The notes under the pieces were generated by a model, which did not search any database, was not told where the DNA came from, and saw only the letters and a program-made list of their open reading frames with translations. From Desulfobacterales bacterium (GTDB taxonomy: Bacteria; Desulfobacterota; Desulfobulbia; Desulfobulbales; JAGXFP01): a stretch of 45,115 nt of DNA. The DNA is taken from the NCBI GenBank assembly GCA_024637225.1, contig JAGXFP010000020.1, positions 1 to 45,115 of the forward strand, read 5' to 3'. Below, one piece after another: positions 22,378 to 30,942 of this stretch. Within the stretch, counting starts at the first letter, position 1. The number at the start of each line of letters is the position of its first letter. Made by a program: the position numbers and the translations under genes.

Positions 22378-23078
22378 CTGTTGCTTTAAGCATTGCCGGA
22401 TGTGCGCCTTTGCAAAACAAAATCGGGACATTTCAGGCCCAGCGCCTGAAATCTCAATACAGTAAAGATCTTTCGTCCGGTTACTTTGAAACCGTGATTG
22501 CCCGAAGCAAACAGGTTATCAAGGAAAATGACGCGGAATCGCCGGCGGACATCGCCCTGTTTACTTTGGGGGAGACTTATATTCACCACGATTTCGCCGG
22601 CAGAGATTATCAATTATCAAGGCATTACTTTAACAAGCTTATCAAAAATTTTCCCGATTCCCCTCTCTCCTCCGAAGCAAAAACCTTTGTCCTCCTGCTT
22701 GAAGGATTAGACGCCAAGGAAAAGGGACTGGTGACTTTAGGAGAAATGTATGAATCGGTCATTTTAGCTCACAATACAGGCAAGGATCGAGATTTCCAGA
22801 AGGCCGTTAAAAATAATCAGCTCATCCTTGACCGGGCAGGCAGCAAGCCGCCAAGAGATGGAGCTCTGTATAATCTGGGCCTGATTTACGCGAATATCGA
22901 ATATCCGGCCAAGGATTTCAAGAAATCACAACATTATTTCAATCAGCTGATCGAGGAGTTCCCGGAAAGCTATTTGGCGGGAGAAGCGAGAATCTGGCTG
23001 GGACTCTTGCGGGTTCTTGAAAAAATGCAGCAGATCGATATCGAAATAGAACAACAGAAAAAGAACTTCACTCGATAA
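22314..23078 (+). CDS. TPR-like lipoprotein in the QseG position of the GlrKR operon
   Basis: The 254-residue lipoprotein has a signal with a basic start, a hydrophobic stretch and the lipobox SIAGC (Cys at about 29). The mature part carries repeated TPR/Sel1-like units: ALFTLGETYIHHDFAGRDYQLSRHYFNKLIKNFPDSPLS, described here by its limits at about residues 79-117, and a second, similar unit with YNLGLIYANIEYPAKDFKKS. In E. coli the middle gene, qseG, encodes an outer-membrane lipoprotein that binds and controls QseE. Position suggests the same job here, though sequence similarity to QseG is not claimed. The GTG start at 22314 is strongly supported by GGAGGGAAG and lies inside glrK, implying coupled translation. 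Confidence 0.75.
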   Translation: MGDKPGRRREHILHFFVISSLAVALSIAGCAPLQNKIGTFQAQRLKSQYSKDLSSGYFETVIARSKQVIKENDAESPADIALFTLGETYIHHDFAGRDYQLSRHYFNKLIKNFPDSPLSSEAKTFVLLLEGLDAKEKGLVTLGEMYESVILAHNTGKDRDFQKAVKNNQLILDRAGSKPPRDGALYNLGLIYANIEYPAKDFKKSQHYFNQLIEEFPESYLAGEARIWLGLLRVLEKMQQIDIEIEQQKKNFTR

Positions 23079-23087
23079 GAGGGTCCC

Positions 23088-24455
23088 ATGGCGAGTCCTA
23101 AAGTACTGGTAGTCGATGACGACAAAAGCCTTCTGGACCTTATCCAGATCAGGCTCGATGCCTCCGGTTACGAGGTCACAACCGCCATAAATGAAAACGA
23201 AGCCAAGGAAATTGCCGCCCGTAAGACTTTCGATGTCGGGGTTATTGACCTGCAACTGGTCAACCAGGATGGCCTTACCTTAATGGCGGAGCTCCACCTA
23301 ATCCACCCCGACCTGCCGGTGATCATTCTTACTGCCCATGGCAGCATCGAAAGCGCGGTTGATGCCATGACGCGGGGGGCTTTCACCTACCTGACCAAAC
23401 CCTTTGATTCGCGCGAATTGATAATTCAAATCGAGCGGGCTCGGGAACAAAGCAAGCTGACCGGCGAGATTAAAAGACTTCGGGAACTGGTCGAGGACAG
23501 ATATGCTTTTGCAAACATCATTGCCAAAAGCGAATCGATGCAGCGGATTCTCAAACAGGTTACCCGCATCGCCGAAACCGGCTCAAATGTCGCGATTTAC
23601 GGCCCCAGCGGCACCGGAAAAGAACTGATCGCCAAAGCAATCCACATTTCCAGCCGAAGAAGAGACTTCGCCTTTCAGACTATCAACTGCGCCGCCATCC
23701 CGGAAACATTGCTGGAAAGCGAACTGTTCGGCTATGAGAAAGGTGCCTTTACCGGCGCCGAGAAGAAAAGCATCGGCCTTTTTGCAAGAGCCGATCAAGG
23801 CACTATTTTTCTTGATGAAATCGGCGACATGCCTCTTTCCATGCAGGCTAAACTGCTCAGGGTCCTGCAGGAGAGGATTGTTTTCCCTTTGGGCAGCGAG
23901 GAATCTTTGCCCATTGACGTTCGAGTCATTATCGCAACCAACAAGGATTTAAAGAACGAGGTAAAAAAAGGAAATTTTCGCGAAGATCTCTTTTACCGGA
24001 TCCACGTCATCCCGATTGAACTCCCTCCCCTGAAAGAGAGAAAGGAAGACATACCTCCCCTGGTCGAGCATTTCATCAGCAAATATGGTGAGCAGATGGC
24101 AAGGGAAGTCAAGAATATTACACCGGCAGCCATGCATAAACTGATGATGCACGATTGGCCGGGCAATGTCAGGGAACTCGAAAATACCATTGAATTCGCG
24201 ATCGCCATGACTCATTCCGATACTATTACGGAAGATCTTATCCTGCGAACCGGAAATGTAGATAATTCTCTATCGACTTTTAAAGAAGCAAGAGCCTTTT
24301 TTGAAAAAAACTACCTCGTCAATCTTCTTGAGACCACCGGCGGCAATGTCAGTAAAGCCGCGGAATTGGCCGGTAAATACCGGGCCGATCTATATAATCT
24401 CCTGAAAAAACACGATATCTCTCCCGGCCATTTCAAATCCTCCAAGGGTGAATAG
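23088..24455 (+). CDS. glrR: Sigma-54-dependent response regulator, GlrR (QseF)-like
   Basis: The 455-residue NtrC-family activator starts with a receiver domain, with acidic residues D10-D12, phospho-acceptor Asp54 and Lys104. The AAA+ domain contains Walker A GPSGTGKE at 172-179, the sigma-54 loop GAFTGA at 219-224, Walker B GTIFLDE at about 238-244 and the arginine-finger region FREDLFYRI. A Fis-type helix-turn-helix lies near the C-terminus (GNVSKAAELAGKYRADLYNLLKK). It is the expected partner of the kinase two genes upstream and lies 9 bases past the lipoprotein gene. It drives sigma-54 promoters; none was identified in the window. Confidence 0.9.
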   Translation: MASPKVLVVDDDKSLLDLIQIRLDASGYEVTTAINENEAKEIAARKTFDVGVIDLQLVNQDGLTLMAELHLIHPDLPVIILTAHGSIESAVDAMTRGAFTYLTKPFDSRELIIQIERAREQSKLTGEIKRLRELVEDRYAFANIIAKSESMQRILKQVTRIAETGSNVAIYGPSGTGKELIAKAIHISSRRRDFAFQTINCAAIPETLLESELFGYEKGAFTGAEKKSIGLFARADQGTIFLDEIGDMPLSMQAKLLRVLQERIVFPLGSEESLPIDVRVIIATNKDLKNEVKKGNFREDLFYRIHVIPIELPPLKERKEDIPPLVEHFISKYGEQMAREVKNITPAAMHKLMMHDWPGNVRELENTIEFAIAMTHSDTITEDLILRTGNVDNSLSTFKEARAFFEKNYLVNLLETTGGNVSKAAELAGKYRADLYNLLKKHDISPGHFKSSKGE

Positions 24456-24608
24456 TTGCAATCGATGCCCCCTTTTTCCTGTTACTTGCAGGTATTGCCC
24501 ATCTTCCCCCCGGCTTTTTTTAGATGTAGGACCGCGGTTTTTCCCTGTCGAAACAGGTGTAATTCATTTATGATCAGGAATAAATAATTTTTATGTCGTG
24601 AGACGAAT

Positions 24609-24657
24609 GTTGCTTGAAGCTGCAAAGCAAGTCGAGCCTTGGCTGTGGGAACCAGCC
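24609..24657 (+). promoter_or_regulatory. Two-hairpin leader upstream of the ftsB-like gene
   Basis: TTGCTT/AAGCAA (24610-24630) and GGCTG/CAGCC (24641-24657) can form two small hairpins 40-85 bases before the ATG. It does not fit the c-di-GMP, preQ1 or guanidine riboswitch patterns. It may be an unremarkable leader. Confidence 0.25.
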
Positions 24658-24695
24658 GCGTTCACGCTTTTATCAACTGAAAAACCGGAAATAAG

Positions 24696-24995
24696 ATGTT
24701 ATCCCGCGCAATGGACCGTAAAACCAGAAAATTAATAAAGGCAGGCTGGTTCGCCATCCTGCTGCTGGGGGCTTGGGTTCTTTTCTCACCATGGGGGGCA
24801 ATTCGTTATCACCGGGTCTCGAAAAACCTCCGGCAGATTGAAGCGGAAAACGCGGAACTGCGGGATGACAGCCGGCAACTCAAGGATGAGATCAACCTCT
24901 TGACCAATGATCCGGCCTACATCGAGAAGATCGCCAGGAAGGAGCATGGCCTGCTCAAGAATAACGAATTGGTTTACGATTTTTCAGATCGATAA
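24696..24995 (+). CDS. ftsB: FtsB/DivIC-like septum formation initiator protein
   Basis: This 99-residue bitopic membrane protein has a short basic cytoplasmic start, one membrane segment at about residues 17-34 (AGWFAILLLGAWVLFSP), and a periplasmic coiled coil at about 38-75 (LRQIEAENAELRDDSRQLKDEINLL). The C-terminal motif DPAYIEKIARKEHGLLKNNELVY is close to that of FtsB/DivIC proteins, which link FtsL and FtsQ in the divisome. Size fits. ATG 24711 is an alternative start, but ATG 24696 has AAATAAG only, so neither is decisive. Convergent with gmhB 24 bases downstream. Confidence 0.85.
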   Translation: MLSRAMDRKTRKLIKAGWFAILLLGAWVLFSPWGAIRYHRVSKNLRQIEAENAELRDDSRQLKDEINLLTNDPAYIEKIARKEHGLLKNNELVYDFSDR

Positions 24996-25019
24996 AGCGC
25001 GCGCGGAGCCCGACGGGAC

Positions 25020-25616
25020 TTATTTTTCCGCCAAAGACCTGATAATCCAGGCAGCCGCGTCAAGCAGATCCTCGGCGACATGGGCCGGCCGAATCGACTG
25101 GGCCGGGCCGATATACTCAAGGTCCCCCCGCCCATAACCGCTCAGCACCAGAATCCCGGTAGCCCCGCAGGCGGCGGCGGCCTTAAGATCGGACCAGCGA
25201 TCACCCACCACGAAGGAAGCGTCAAGATCGATCCCGTGTTCCCGGGCCGCCCGAATAAAGAGCCCCGGTTTAGGCTTGCGGCAATCGCAATCAAACCGGT
25301 AGCGTTCTTCTCTGGCCTCCGGATGATGGGGGCAGACATAGATTCCATCGACCCTTGCTCCTTCCGCCGCCAGCATCTCGATCATTTTGTCATGTACCTC
25401 ATCTAAAAGCGCGGGCGGAAAATAACCCCGGGCCAGACCGGACTGATTGGTCACCACAAAGACCGGAATGTGGTGTTCGTTCAAGATCCGGATGGCCGCC
25501 GCGCTGCCCGGCAGAAGAACGAATCGGCTGAGATGATTTACATAACCCATCTGCTCGTTGATCGTGCCGTCGCGGTCAAGAAACACCGCCGGTCTTTGCT
25601 CGGCGGGATCGTTCAT
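25020..25616 (-). CDS. gmhB: D-glycero-D-manno-heptose-1,7-bisphosphate 7-phosphatase
   Basis: The 198-residue HAD-superfamily enzyme removes the 7-phosphate from heptose bisphosphate in ADP-heptose synthesis for the LPS core. The nucleophile motif DRDGT is at about residues 14-18, the second motif VVTNQSG at about 54, and motif IV GDRWSDLKAA near 137. The zinc loop C-P-H-H-P...C-D-C-R-K-P-K-P-G, diagnostic of GmhB, is complete. The ATG at 25616 overlaps the waaF stop as ATGA, so the two are translationally coupled; a longer frame to 25733 runs inside waaF without homology. Confidence 0.93.
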   Translation of the reverse strand: MNDPAEQRPAVFLDRDGTINEQMGYVNHLSRFVLLPGSAAAIRILNEHHIPVFVVTNQSGLARGYFPPALLDEVHDKMIEMLAAEGARVDGIYVCPHHPEAREERYRFDCDCRKPKPGLFIRAAREHGIDLDASFVVGDRWSDLKAAAACGATGILVLSGYGRGDLEYIGPAQSIRPAHVAEDLLDAAAWIIRSLAEK

Positions 25617-26668
25617 TGCCGCGCCCGTTGATCGCCAAGCAGCTTGGCGACCGCTTCGGCCACTTCCTCGACCTCGATGCTGTTCATACAAAGGAAGTCG
25701 GATTTGCAGTGGGTTTTGAAACAGGGCTGGCATGCCATTTTCTTTTGAATAATCACGGCTCGTTCGGAAAAAGGACCGGTGGCAACCGGATCGGTAGAGC
25801 CGAATATCGCCACCATGGGGGTATCCCTGGCAGCCGCTACATGCATCAGACCCGAATCGTTGGTGACAAAAGCGTCGCAGATCCCGATCAGGGCCATCGC
25901 CTCGGCCAGGGAGGTGTTGCCGGCCAGATCAATAACATTTTCCGGGGCAAAGCTCCGGATCGTCTTGGCTGTAGCCGCATCGGCCCTGGTCCCGAACACC
26001 GGGATCATCGCGTTGAAATCCCCGGCAAGGGAGGCGGCGAGCTTACCGTATCGTTCCACCGGCCAGCACTTGGCCGGGCCGTAGGCCGCCCCGGGATTTA
26101 AACCGATCAGCGGCCGCCCTGCAAAATCGGAAACCAGCTCCCGGGCCCGTTGTTCGACCTCCGGGCCCAGCTGCAAAAACAATTGATCGGGGCCGGGAGT
26201 CAGCCCCAGCCCCCGGCACAGTTCCTGATAATAATGGACCTGGTGGAGTTTGCGCACTTCCGGCCGGATTCTGACCGGATGGGTCAAAAGCAACCGCCTC
26301 GCATCCCTTATATATCCGGCTCGCACCGGGATACCGGCAATTGCCGCCAGCAGGGCCGCTTCAAAGGCGTTCTGGAACAGGATGGCAATATCGAATCCTG
26401 CTTCGGCCAACTCGCGGCCCAGACGCCAGAGCCCCTTCAACCCGTGATGTTCGCCGCTTTTATTATAGAGGATAACCTCATCGACATGGGGGGAGCTGTG
26501 GAATATGTCGGCCACCCACGGATAGGCGAGAATCGCGATATGGGCCTCGGGAAAGTTTTGCCTGACAGTCCGAACCGCCGGAGTCGTCATGATGGCATCC
26601 CCGATCCAGTTGGTCGACCGGATCAGAATTTTATTCGGTTTAAGGTCAGACAGTGACATTAGAGGCAT
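25613..26668 (-). CDS. waaF: ADP-heptose:LPS heptosyltransferase II
   Basis: The 351-residue GT9-family glycosyltransferase adds the second heptose to the inner LPS core at the cytoplasmic face of the inner membrane. The N-terminal RSTNWIGDAIMTTPAVR, the NPGAAYGPAKCWPVERY donor region at about 195-210 and FVTNDSGLMHVAAARDTPMVAIFG near 270-295 are classic WaaF motifs. The C-terminal CQPCFKTHCKSDFLCM matches the cysteine-rich end of the family. It forms an ATGA-coupled pair with gmhB and is read divergently from rpsB. Confidence 0.94.
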   Translation of the reverse strand: MPLMSLSDLKPNKILIRSTNWIGDAIMTTPAVRTVRQNFPEAHIAILAYPWVADIFHSSPHVDEVILYNKSGEHHGLKGLWRLGRELAEAGFDIAILFQNAFEAALLAAIAGIPVRAGYIRDARRLLLTHPVRIRPEVRKLHQVHYYQELCRGLGLTPGPDQLFLQLGPEVEQRARELVSDFAGRPLIGLNPGAAYGPAKCWPVERYGKLAASLAGDFNAMIPVFGTRADAATAKTIRSFAPENVIDLAGNTSLAEAMALIGICDAFVTNDSGLMHVAAARDTPMVAIFGSTDPVATGPFSERAVIIQKKMACQPCFKTHCKSDFLCMNSIEVEEVAEAVAKLLGDQRARQ

Positions 26669-26770
26669 TATCCACTTAAAATGTAAGAGAAAAGGGAGTA
26701 CTAAACCGGCGAAAAAGCCATTCTATTGATTTGTTTGGTCCAGTCAAGTTTTTTTATCCACCCTTTGCCC

Positions 26771-26798
26771 TTGTGCCTTGCAAAAAATCAGGCATAAT
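26771..26798 (+). promoter_or_regulatory. Probable promoter of rpsB
   Basis: TTGTGC (26771-26776) and CATAAT (26793-26798) have a 16-base spacer, 139 bases before the rpsB ATG. This implies a leader of about 130 bases that holds a CCTGC/GCAGG hairpin at 26881-26893. Ribosomal protein S2 is known to repress its own leader in some bacteria. Confidence 0.5.
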
Positions 26799-26937
26799 GT
26801 TAAAAGATAGCGTTTATTTCAGCAACACTAACCGCCTTGTCAAAAGGGCAAAACACACATCCCGCAATTCCCCTCTGGTGCCTGCCAAGCAGGTCGGGAC
26901 AAAGGGATGGAGGAAAAACCAGAAAAAGGAGAGCAGC

Positions 26938-27723
26938 ATGTCACACGTTCAAATGAAGGAAATGCTGGAGGCCGGTATGCACTTCGGTCACCAGACCCGC
27001 CGCTGGAACCCGAAAATGAAACCTTATATCTACGGGGCCCGCAGTAAGATCTATATTATCAACCTCGACAAAACCCTGCCTCTCTTCAACCAGGCCTACG
27101 ATTTTATCGAGAAAACCGTCGCCAAGGGCGGCACCATCCTCTTTCTCGGCACCAAGAAACAGGCCCAGGAAATCATCAGGGAAGAGGCCGAAAGATGCGG
27201 GATGTTTTACGTGACCAACCGATGGCTGGGCGGAATGATGACCAACTTCCAGACCATCCGCAAATCCATCGACCGCCTGAAAAAAATTAAAGCCATGCAG
27301 GAAGACGGTTCCATAGATCAGTACAAGAAGAAAGAAAAGCTGATGATGGAAAAAGAGGTAGTTAAACTCGAACGCAACCTGGGTGGGATCGAAACGATGA
27401 AGGAGCTGCCCAGCGCGATTTTTGTCGTCGACCCCAAACGGGAAAACATCGCCATTGTCGAGGCGAACCGTCTCGGCATCCCGGTGGTAGCCATTGCCGA
27501 CACCAATTGCAACCCTGACGGGATCGATTATCCGATCCCCGGTAACGACGATGCCATCAAGGCGATCAAACTGGTCTCTTCGAGAATGGCCGACGCCGTT
27601 CTGGCCGGCAAAGAGCAGGAAACCTCCAAAATGGACTCCGGCGAAGCCGAGGTTGTGCCCGAGGCGGTAGCCGCTGCTGAATCTTCAGCCGAAAGCACCG
27701 ATCAGGCAGCGGTCCAAGAGTAA
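26938..27723 (+). CDS. rpsB: 30S ribosomal protein S2
   Basis: This is a 261-residue ribosomal protein with the S2 signatures: [22 protein letters not shown] at the N-terminus, FLGTKKQAQ at about 75, [12 protein letters not shown] at about 96 and [25 protein letters not shown] at about 182-206. The last 35 residues are an acidic alanine/glutamate-rich tail. The ATG at 26938 follows AAAGGAGAG; frames upstream of it are leader. It heads the rpsB-tsf-pyrH-frr cluster. The last codons CAA GAG TAA are part of an 11-base sequence duplicated on the far side of a family B repeat. Confidence 0.97.
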   Translation: MSHVQMKEMLEAGMHFGHQTRRWNPKMKPYIYGARSKIYIINLDKTLPLFNQAYDFIEKTVAKGGTILFLGTKKQAQEIIREEAERCGMFYVTNRWLGGMMTNFQTIRKSIDRLKKIKAMQEDGSIDQYKKKEKLMMEKEVVKLERNLGGIETMKELPSAIFVVDPKRENIAIVEANRLGIPVVAIADTNCNPDGIDYPIPGNDDAIKAIKLVSSRMADAVLAGKEQETSKMDSGEAEVVPEAVAAAESSAESTDQAAVQE

Positions 27724-27724
27724 C

Positions 27725-27853
27725 GGCGTCGCAAAAAATCCGATCTACTGCGTCGTGGTGCACCCCTTGGGTTCTGTTCAATCTTCCCTTAAGGAAGGCA
27801 CTTCCTTCGGGGCGGATTTTTGCTTAGCTGTTCCCTGACTTTTTGCGAGTTTG
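27725..27853. repeat. Family B repeat, copy 5, directly after rpsB
   Basis: GGCGTCGCAAAAAA starts one base after the rpsB TAA. The right end is GACTTTTTGCGAGTTTG. It is flanked by exact 11-base repeats CCAAGAGTAAC at 27714-27724 and 27854-27864, the left one being the end of rpsB itself. The inside holds a GGAAGTGCC/GGCACTTCC-type segment related to sequence at 2970-3035. Confidence 0.88.
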
Positions 27854-27880
27854 CCAAGAGTAACAGGGCAAAAAAACCAA

Positions 27881-27938
27881 CCGAAACCGTGCCCGTCTTC
27901 GCATAAACCGAAACGGGCCGGTTTCGGTGGATTTTTTT
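27881..27938 (+). terminator. Rho-independent terminator or attenuator after rpsB
   Basis: CCGAAACC and GCCCGT pair with ACGGGC and GGTTTCGG (27913-27927). GGATTTTTTT follows. It would separate most rpsB transcription from tsf. Confidence 0.8.
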
Positions 27939-28138
27939 CAAATAAACCATGTAACTGTCCGGCCGCACCCTGCTTTGGCATCGACCTGTTTTCCATACCG
28001 ATTACCGAAGTATACGGCTCACCGCCTTCGAAGTTTGTGCCCCTTCCAGGTTGCGCATCTTCGGCGCTGCCCGGCAGTTACTTTTCCAGCTCCAGGCTGG
28101 ATAGTCATATAACCGTTAGATAACATTAGGAGCAAGTT

Positions 28139-28732
28139 GTGGAAATAACTAGCCAGATGGTAAAAGAACTACGTGACAAAACCAACGCAGGCATGATGGA
28201 CTGCAAAAAAGCGCTGGTCGAAACCGATGGCGATATGGAGAAAGCCATTGACTTCCTCCGCCAGAAGGGGTTGGCCGTGGCAATGAAAAGGGCCGACCGC
28301 GCCACCAGCGAGGGATTGGTAGAAACCTACATCCATGCCGGCGGCAAACTGGGAGTTATGGTCGAAATCGGTTGTGAAACCGACTTTGTAGCCAAATCGG
28401 ACATGTTCCGGGAATTTGCCAAGGATGTCGCCATGCACATCGCGGCCAGTAATCCCGTCGCCACCAAACGCGAGGAAGTTCCGGCCGAACTTGTCGCCCG
28501 GGAAACCGAAATCTTCAAGAATCAGGCCCTGGAGTCCGGCAAACCGGAAAACATCATCGACAAGATCGTGGCCGGAAAAATTGACAAATACTACTCGGAG
28601 ATAACTCTCATGGAGCAGAAATTCGTCAAAAACCCCGATCTCACCATTCAGGACCTGTTGAATGAGATCATTGCAAAGATCGGCGAGAATATCTCCATTA
28701 AGAGATTTGCCCGCTTCCAGGTAGGCGCCTGA
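28139..28732 (+). CDS. tsf: Translation elongation factor Ts (short form)
   Basis: This 197-residue factor recycles EF-Tu by exchanging GDP for GTP. The N-terminal UBA-like part has the signature [16 protein letters not shown] at about residues 11-26. The core has the second signature [10 protein letters not shown] at about 80-88. It is much shorter than the 283-residue E. coli protein and lacks the second core subdomain, like EF-Ts of several other phyla. It starts with GTG at 28139, set by TAGGAG 6-8 bases upstream. Confidence 0.95.
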   Translation: MEITSQMVKELRDKTNAGMMDCKKALVETDGDMEKAIDFLRQKGLAVAMKRADRATSEGLVETYIHAGGKLGVMVEIGCETDFVAKSDMFREFAKDVAMHIAASNPVATKREEVPAELVARETEIFKNQALESGKPENIIDKIVAGKIDKYYSEITLMEQKFVKNPDLTIQDLLNEIIAKIGENISIKRFARFQVGA

Positions 28733-28761
28733 TCCGGCGAAAGAGAGCAGACGGGGACAAC

Positions 28762-29490
28762 TTGACTGATCCAGCATATAAAAGGGTTCTTCTGAAACTA
28801 AGCGGCGAAGCCCTGATGGGCAAAGCCTCATACGGTATCCATCCGGAGATGCTTACCTATGTCGCCGACGAGATCGGGGACTTACTCGGCCTCGGCGTCC
28901 AGATCGGCCTGGTAATCGGCGCCGGCAATATCTTTCGCGGCGTTGCCGGCGCCTCGGAAGGCATGGACCGTGCCGCCGCCGACAATATGGGGATGCTGGC
29001 CACGGTGATCAACAGTCTGGCCTTGAAAGACGCACTGGAAAAGAACAATGTCCCCTGCCGGGTTTTGTCGGCCATTCCGATGCCGACCGTTTGCGAACCC
29101 TATTCTAAACTGACCGCCGTCAATCATCTCGAAAAGGGCCGGGCAGTGATCTTCGCGGCCGGAACCGGTAACCCCTACTTCACCACGGATACGGCGGCAG
29201 TACTCCGGGGCCTCGAAATCGATGCCGATATAATCTGCAAGGCAACCCGGGTTGACGGGGTCTACGACAAGGATCCCCTGGCCCACCCCGACGCGGTCAA
29301 ATTCAAGGAACTTACCTATGGTGAGATTCTGCAAAGGAGATTGCAGGTAATGGATTCGGCGGCCATATCCCTGGCCAGGGACAACAGCAAAACCATTCTG
29401 GTCTTCGACATGAACAAACCCGGCAATATCAGCAAGGCTGTAACCGGCGAGATTACCGGAACAATCATCAAGGGTGAAGGAAATGAGTGA
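28762..29490 (+). CDS. pyrH: UMP kinase
   Basis: The 242-residue cytoplasmic amino-acid-kinase-fold enzyme converts UMP to UDP and is allosterically controlled by GTP and UTP in bacteria. Motifs: KLSGEALMG at about 12-20, GAGNIFRG at about 53-60, the [18 protein letters not shown] helix, [13 protein letters not shown] at about 133-145, and DGVYDKDP near 170. It starts with TTG at 28762 after GACGGGGA; no ATG gives a complete N-terminus. It overlaps the start of frr by 8 bases, implying coupling. Confidence 0.95.
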   Translation: MTDPAYKRVLLKLSGEALMGKASYGIHPEMLTYVADEIGDLLGLGVQIGLVIGAGNIFRGVAGASEGMDRAAADNMGMLATVINSLALKDALEKNNVPCRVLSAIPMPTVCEPYSKLTAVNHLEKGRAVIFAAGTGNPYFTTDTAAVLRGLEIDADIICKATRVDGVYDKDPLAHPDAVKFKELTYGEILQRRLQVMDSAAISLARDNSKTILVFDMNKPGNISKAVTGEITGTIIKGEGNE

Positions 29491-30037
29491 TGTACTCAAG
29501 GAAATGACCGAAAAGATGGAGAGCAGTCTCGACGCCTACAAGCGCGAGCTGGCCAAGATTCGAACCGGGCGGGCTTCCACTTCACTGCTGGAGGGTTTCA
29601 AGGTTGAAGCTTACGGCGCCAAGATGCCGATCAATCAGGTCGCCACCATAACTATTCCGGAAAGCCGCCTGATTCAAATCCAGGCCTGGGACTCCCAACT
29701 GCTCGGGCCGATCGAAAAGGCGATCCAAAAAGCCAATCTCGGCCTCAACCCGATCAATGACGGCAAGGTTCTGCGCATCGCCATCCCGCAACTGACCGAG
29801 GAACGCCGCAAACAACTGGTCAAACAGGTCAAGAAGATCACCGAAGAATACCGGGTCGCCATCCGCAATTCCCGGCGCGACGCCATCGACACCCTCAAAA
29901 AACAGAAAAGCAGCAAAGAGATAACCGAAGACGAATTGTTTACTTTCCAGGACGCCGCCCAGAAGGATACCGATAAGTTTATCAGCTCAATTGACGAGCT
30001 GATGGCTGAGAAGGAAAAAGAGGTTATGGAAGTCTGA
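29483..30037 (+). CDS. frr: Ribosome recycling factor
   Basis: The 184-residue protein splits post-termination ribosomes together with EF-G. The family pattern is complete: an N-terminal helix with [10 protein letters not shown], the [22 protein letters not shown] hinge region, [23 protein letters not shown], and a long C-terminal helical part. The length is the usual 185 or so. ATG 29483 overlaps the pyrH stop and has GAAGGA just upstream; a GTG at 29474 would add only three residues. Confidence 0.95.
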   Translation: MSDVLKEMTEKMESSLDAYKRELAKIRTGRASTSLLEGFKVEAYGAKMPINQVATITIPESRLIQIQAWDSQLLGPIEKAIQKANLGLNPINDGKVLRIAIPQLTEERRKQLVKQVKKITEEYRVAIRNSRRDAIDTLKKQKSSKEITEDELFTFQDAAQKDTDKFISSIDELMAEKEKEVMEV

Positions 30038-30070
30038 TCCTTTTTCGGCCGTCCAAGTCAGGGAAGTAAC

Positions 30071-30137
30071 CTATCGATTTACCACTCGTGCCGAGCTTGT
30101 CGAAGTACACTCCAATTTATTTTGGCGACTTCTTACG
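30071..30137. repeat. Family D repeat, copy 2
   Basis: GATTTACCACTCGTGCCGAG, CTTGTCGAAGTACACTCCAATTTA and TTGGCGACTT match the copy at 18413-18477. It lies between frr and uppS and has no obvious effect on the operon. Confidence 0.6.
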
Positions 30138-30199
30138 ACCAATACCGCCCGGCTTATCCAGCCGCCAACGGTTCAACATTCGGAACCAAAGACCTATAG

Positions 30200-30940
30200 A
30201 TGACAGTCTCAACCGAACTCGACCCCGATAATATTCCGACCCACGTTGCCGTCATCATGGACGGTAACGGCAGGTGGGCTCAGAAACGCGGTCTGCCCAG
30301 ACCCATCGGCCATAAACAGGGAATCGGGTCCGTCCAGGATATTGTCCGGACCGCCGGCGAACTGGGGGTTAAATTTCTTACCCTGTACGCCTTTTCCACT
30401 GAAAACTGGAATCGACCCGCCTCTGAAGTACAGGCCCTGATGGGACTGCTCAAGAACTTCCTGCAAAGCGAACTCAAGACCATTTCCGCAAACAATGTCT
30501 CCCTGCGATGCCTGGGTCAGCGCCAGAGATTGCCGGCCGAGGTCCGCGACGTTCTTGAGCACGCCATCAACCAAACCGCCGACAATAGCGGCCTGATTCT
30601 CAATCTAGCCTTGAGCTACGGCGGCAGAAACGAAATTGTTCGGGCAATCAGGCAAATCTCGGAAAAATGCCGGGCGGGGCTGCTCGATCCGGCGGAAATC
30701 GACGACCAACTCGTTGCCGAGCATCTCGACACGGCCGGCCAACCCGACCCGGATCTGTTAATCCGGACCGGCGGCGAATCCCGTTTAAGCAATTTTTTGC
30801 TCTGGCAATTATCCTATGCCGAGTTATATATTACCGAGACCCTGTGGCCCGATTTTCGAAAAAATGAGTTTATCTCGGCCCTTGCCGATTTTCAAAAACG
30901 GCAGCGACGTTTCGGCAAAACCTCAAACCAGGTAGGATAA
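30200..30940 (+). CDS. uppS: Undecaprenyl diphosphate synthase
   Basis: This 246-residue cis-prenyltransferase makes the C55 lipid carrier for peptidoglycan and LPS. The catalytic Asp21 lies in MDGNGRWAQKRG. HKQGI at about 39, LYAFSTENWNRP at about 72-83, ALSYGGRNEI at about 144-153, and DLLIRTGGESRLSNFLLWQ near 195-213 are all present. It acts on farnesyl diphosphate produced from the MEP pathway that includes dxr downstream. The next gene, cdsA, starts 2 bases after its stop. Confidence 0.95.
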   Translation: MTVSTELDPDNIPTHVAVIMDGNGRWAQKRGLPRPIGHKQGIGSVQDIVRTAGELGVKFLTLYAFSTENWNRPASEVQALMGLLKNFLQSELKTISANNVSLRCLGQRQRLPAEVRDVLEHAINQTADNSGLILNLALSYGGRNEIVRAIRQISEKCRAGLLDPAEIDDQLVAEHLDTAGQPDPDLLIRTGGESRLSNFLLWQLSYAELYITETLWPDFRKNEFISALADFQKRQRRFGKTSNQVG

Positions 30941-30942
30941 TC

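Larger units (their letters stand above)
27724..28138. other. Unusually long rpsB-tsf spacer
   Basis: 415 bases separate two genes that are usually close together. It holds the family B repeat and its target duplication, a strong terminator (27881-27938) and about 200 bases before tsf that must carry a separate tsf promoter. No gene is supported. Confidence 0.75.
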
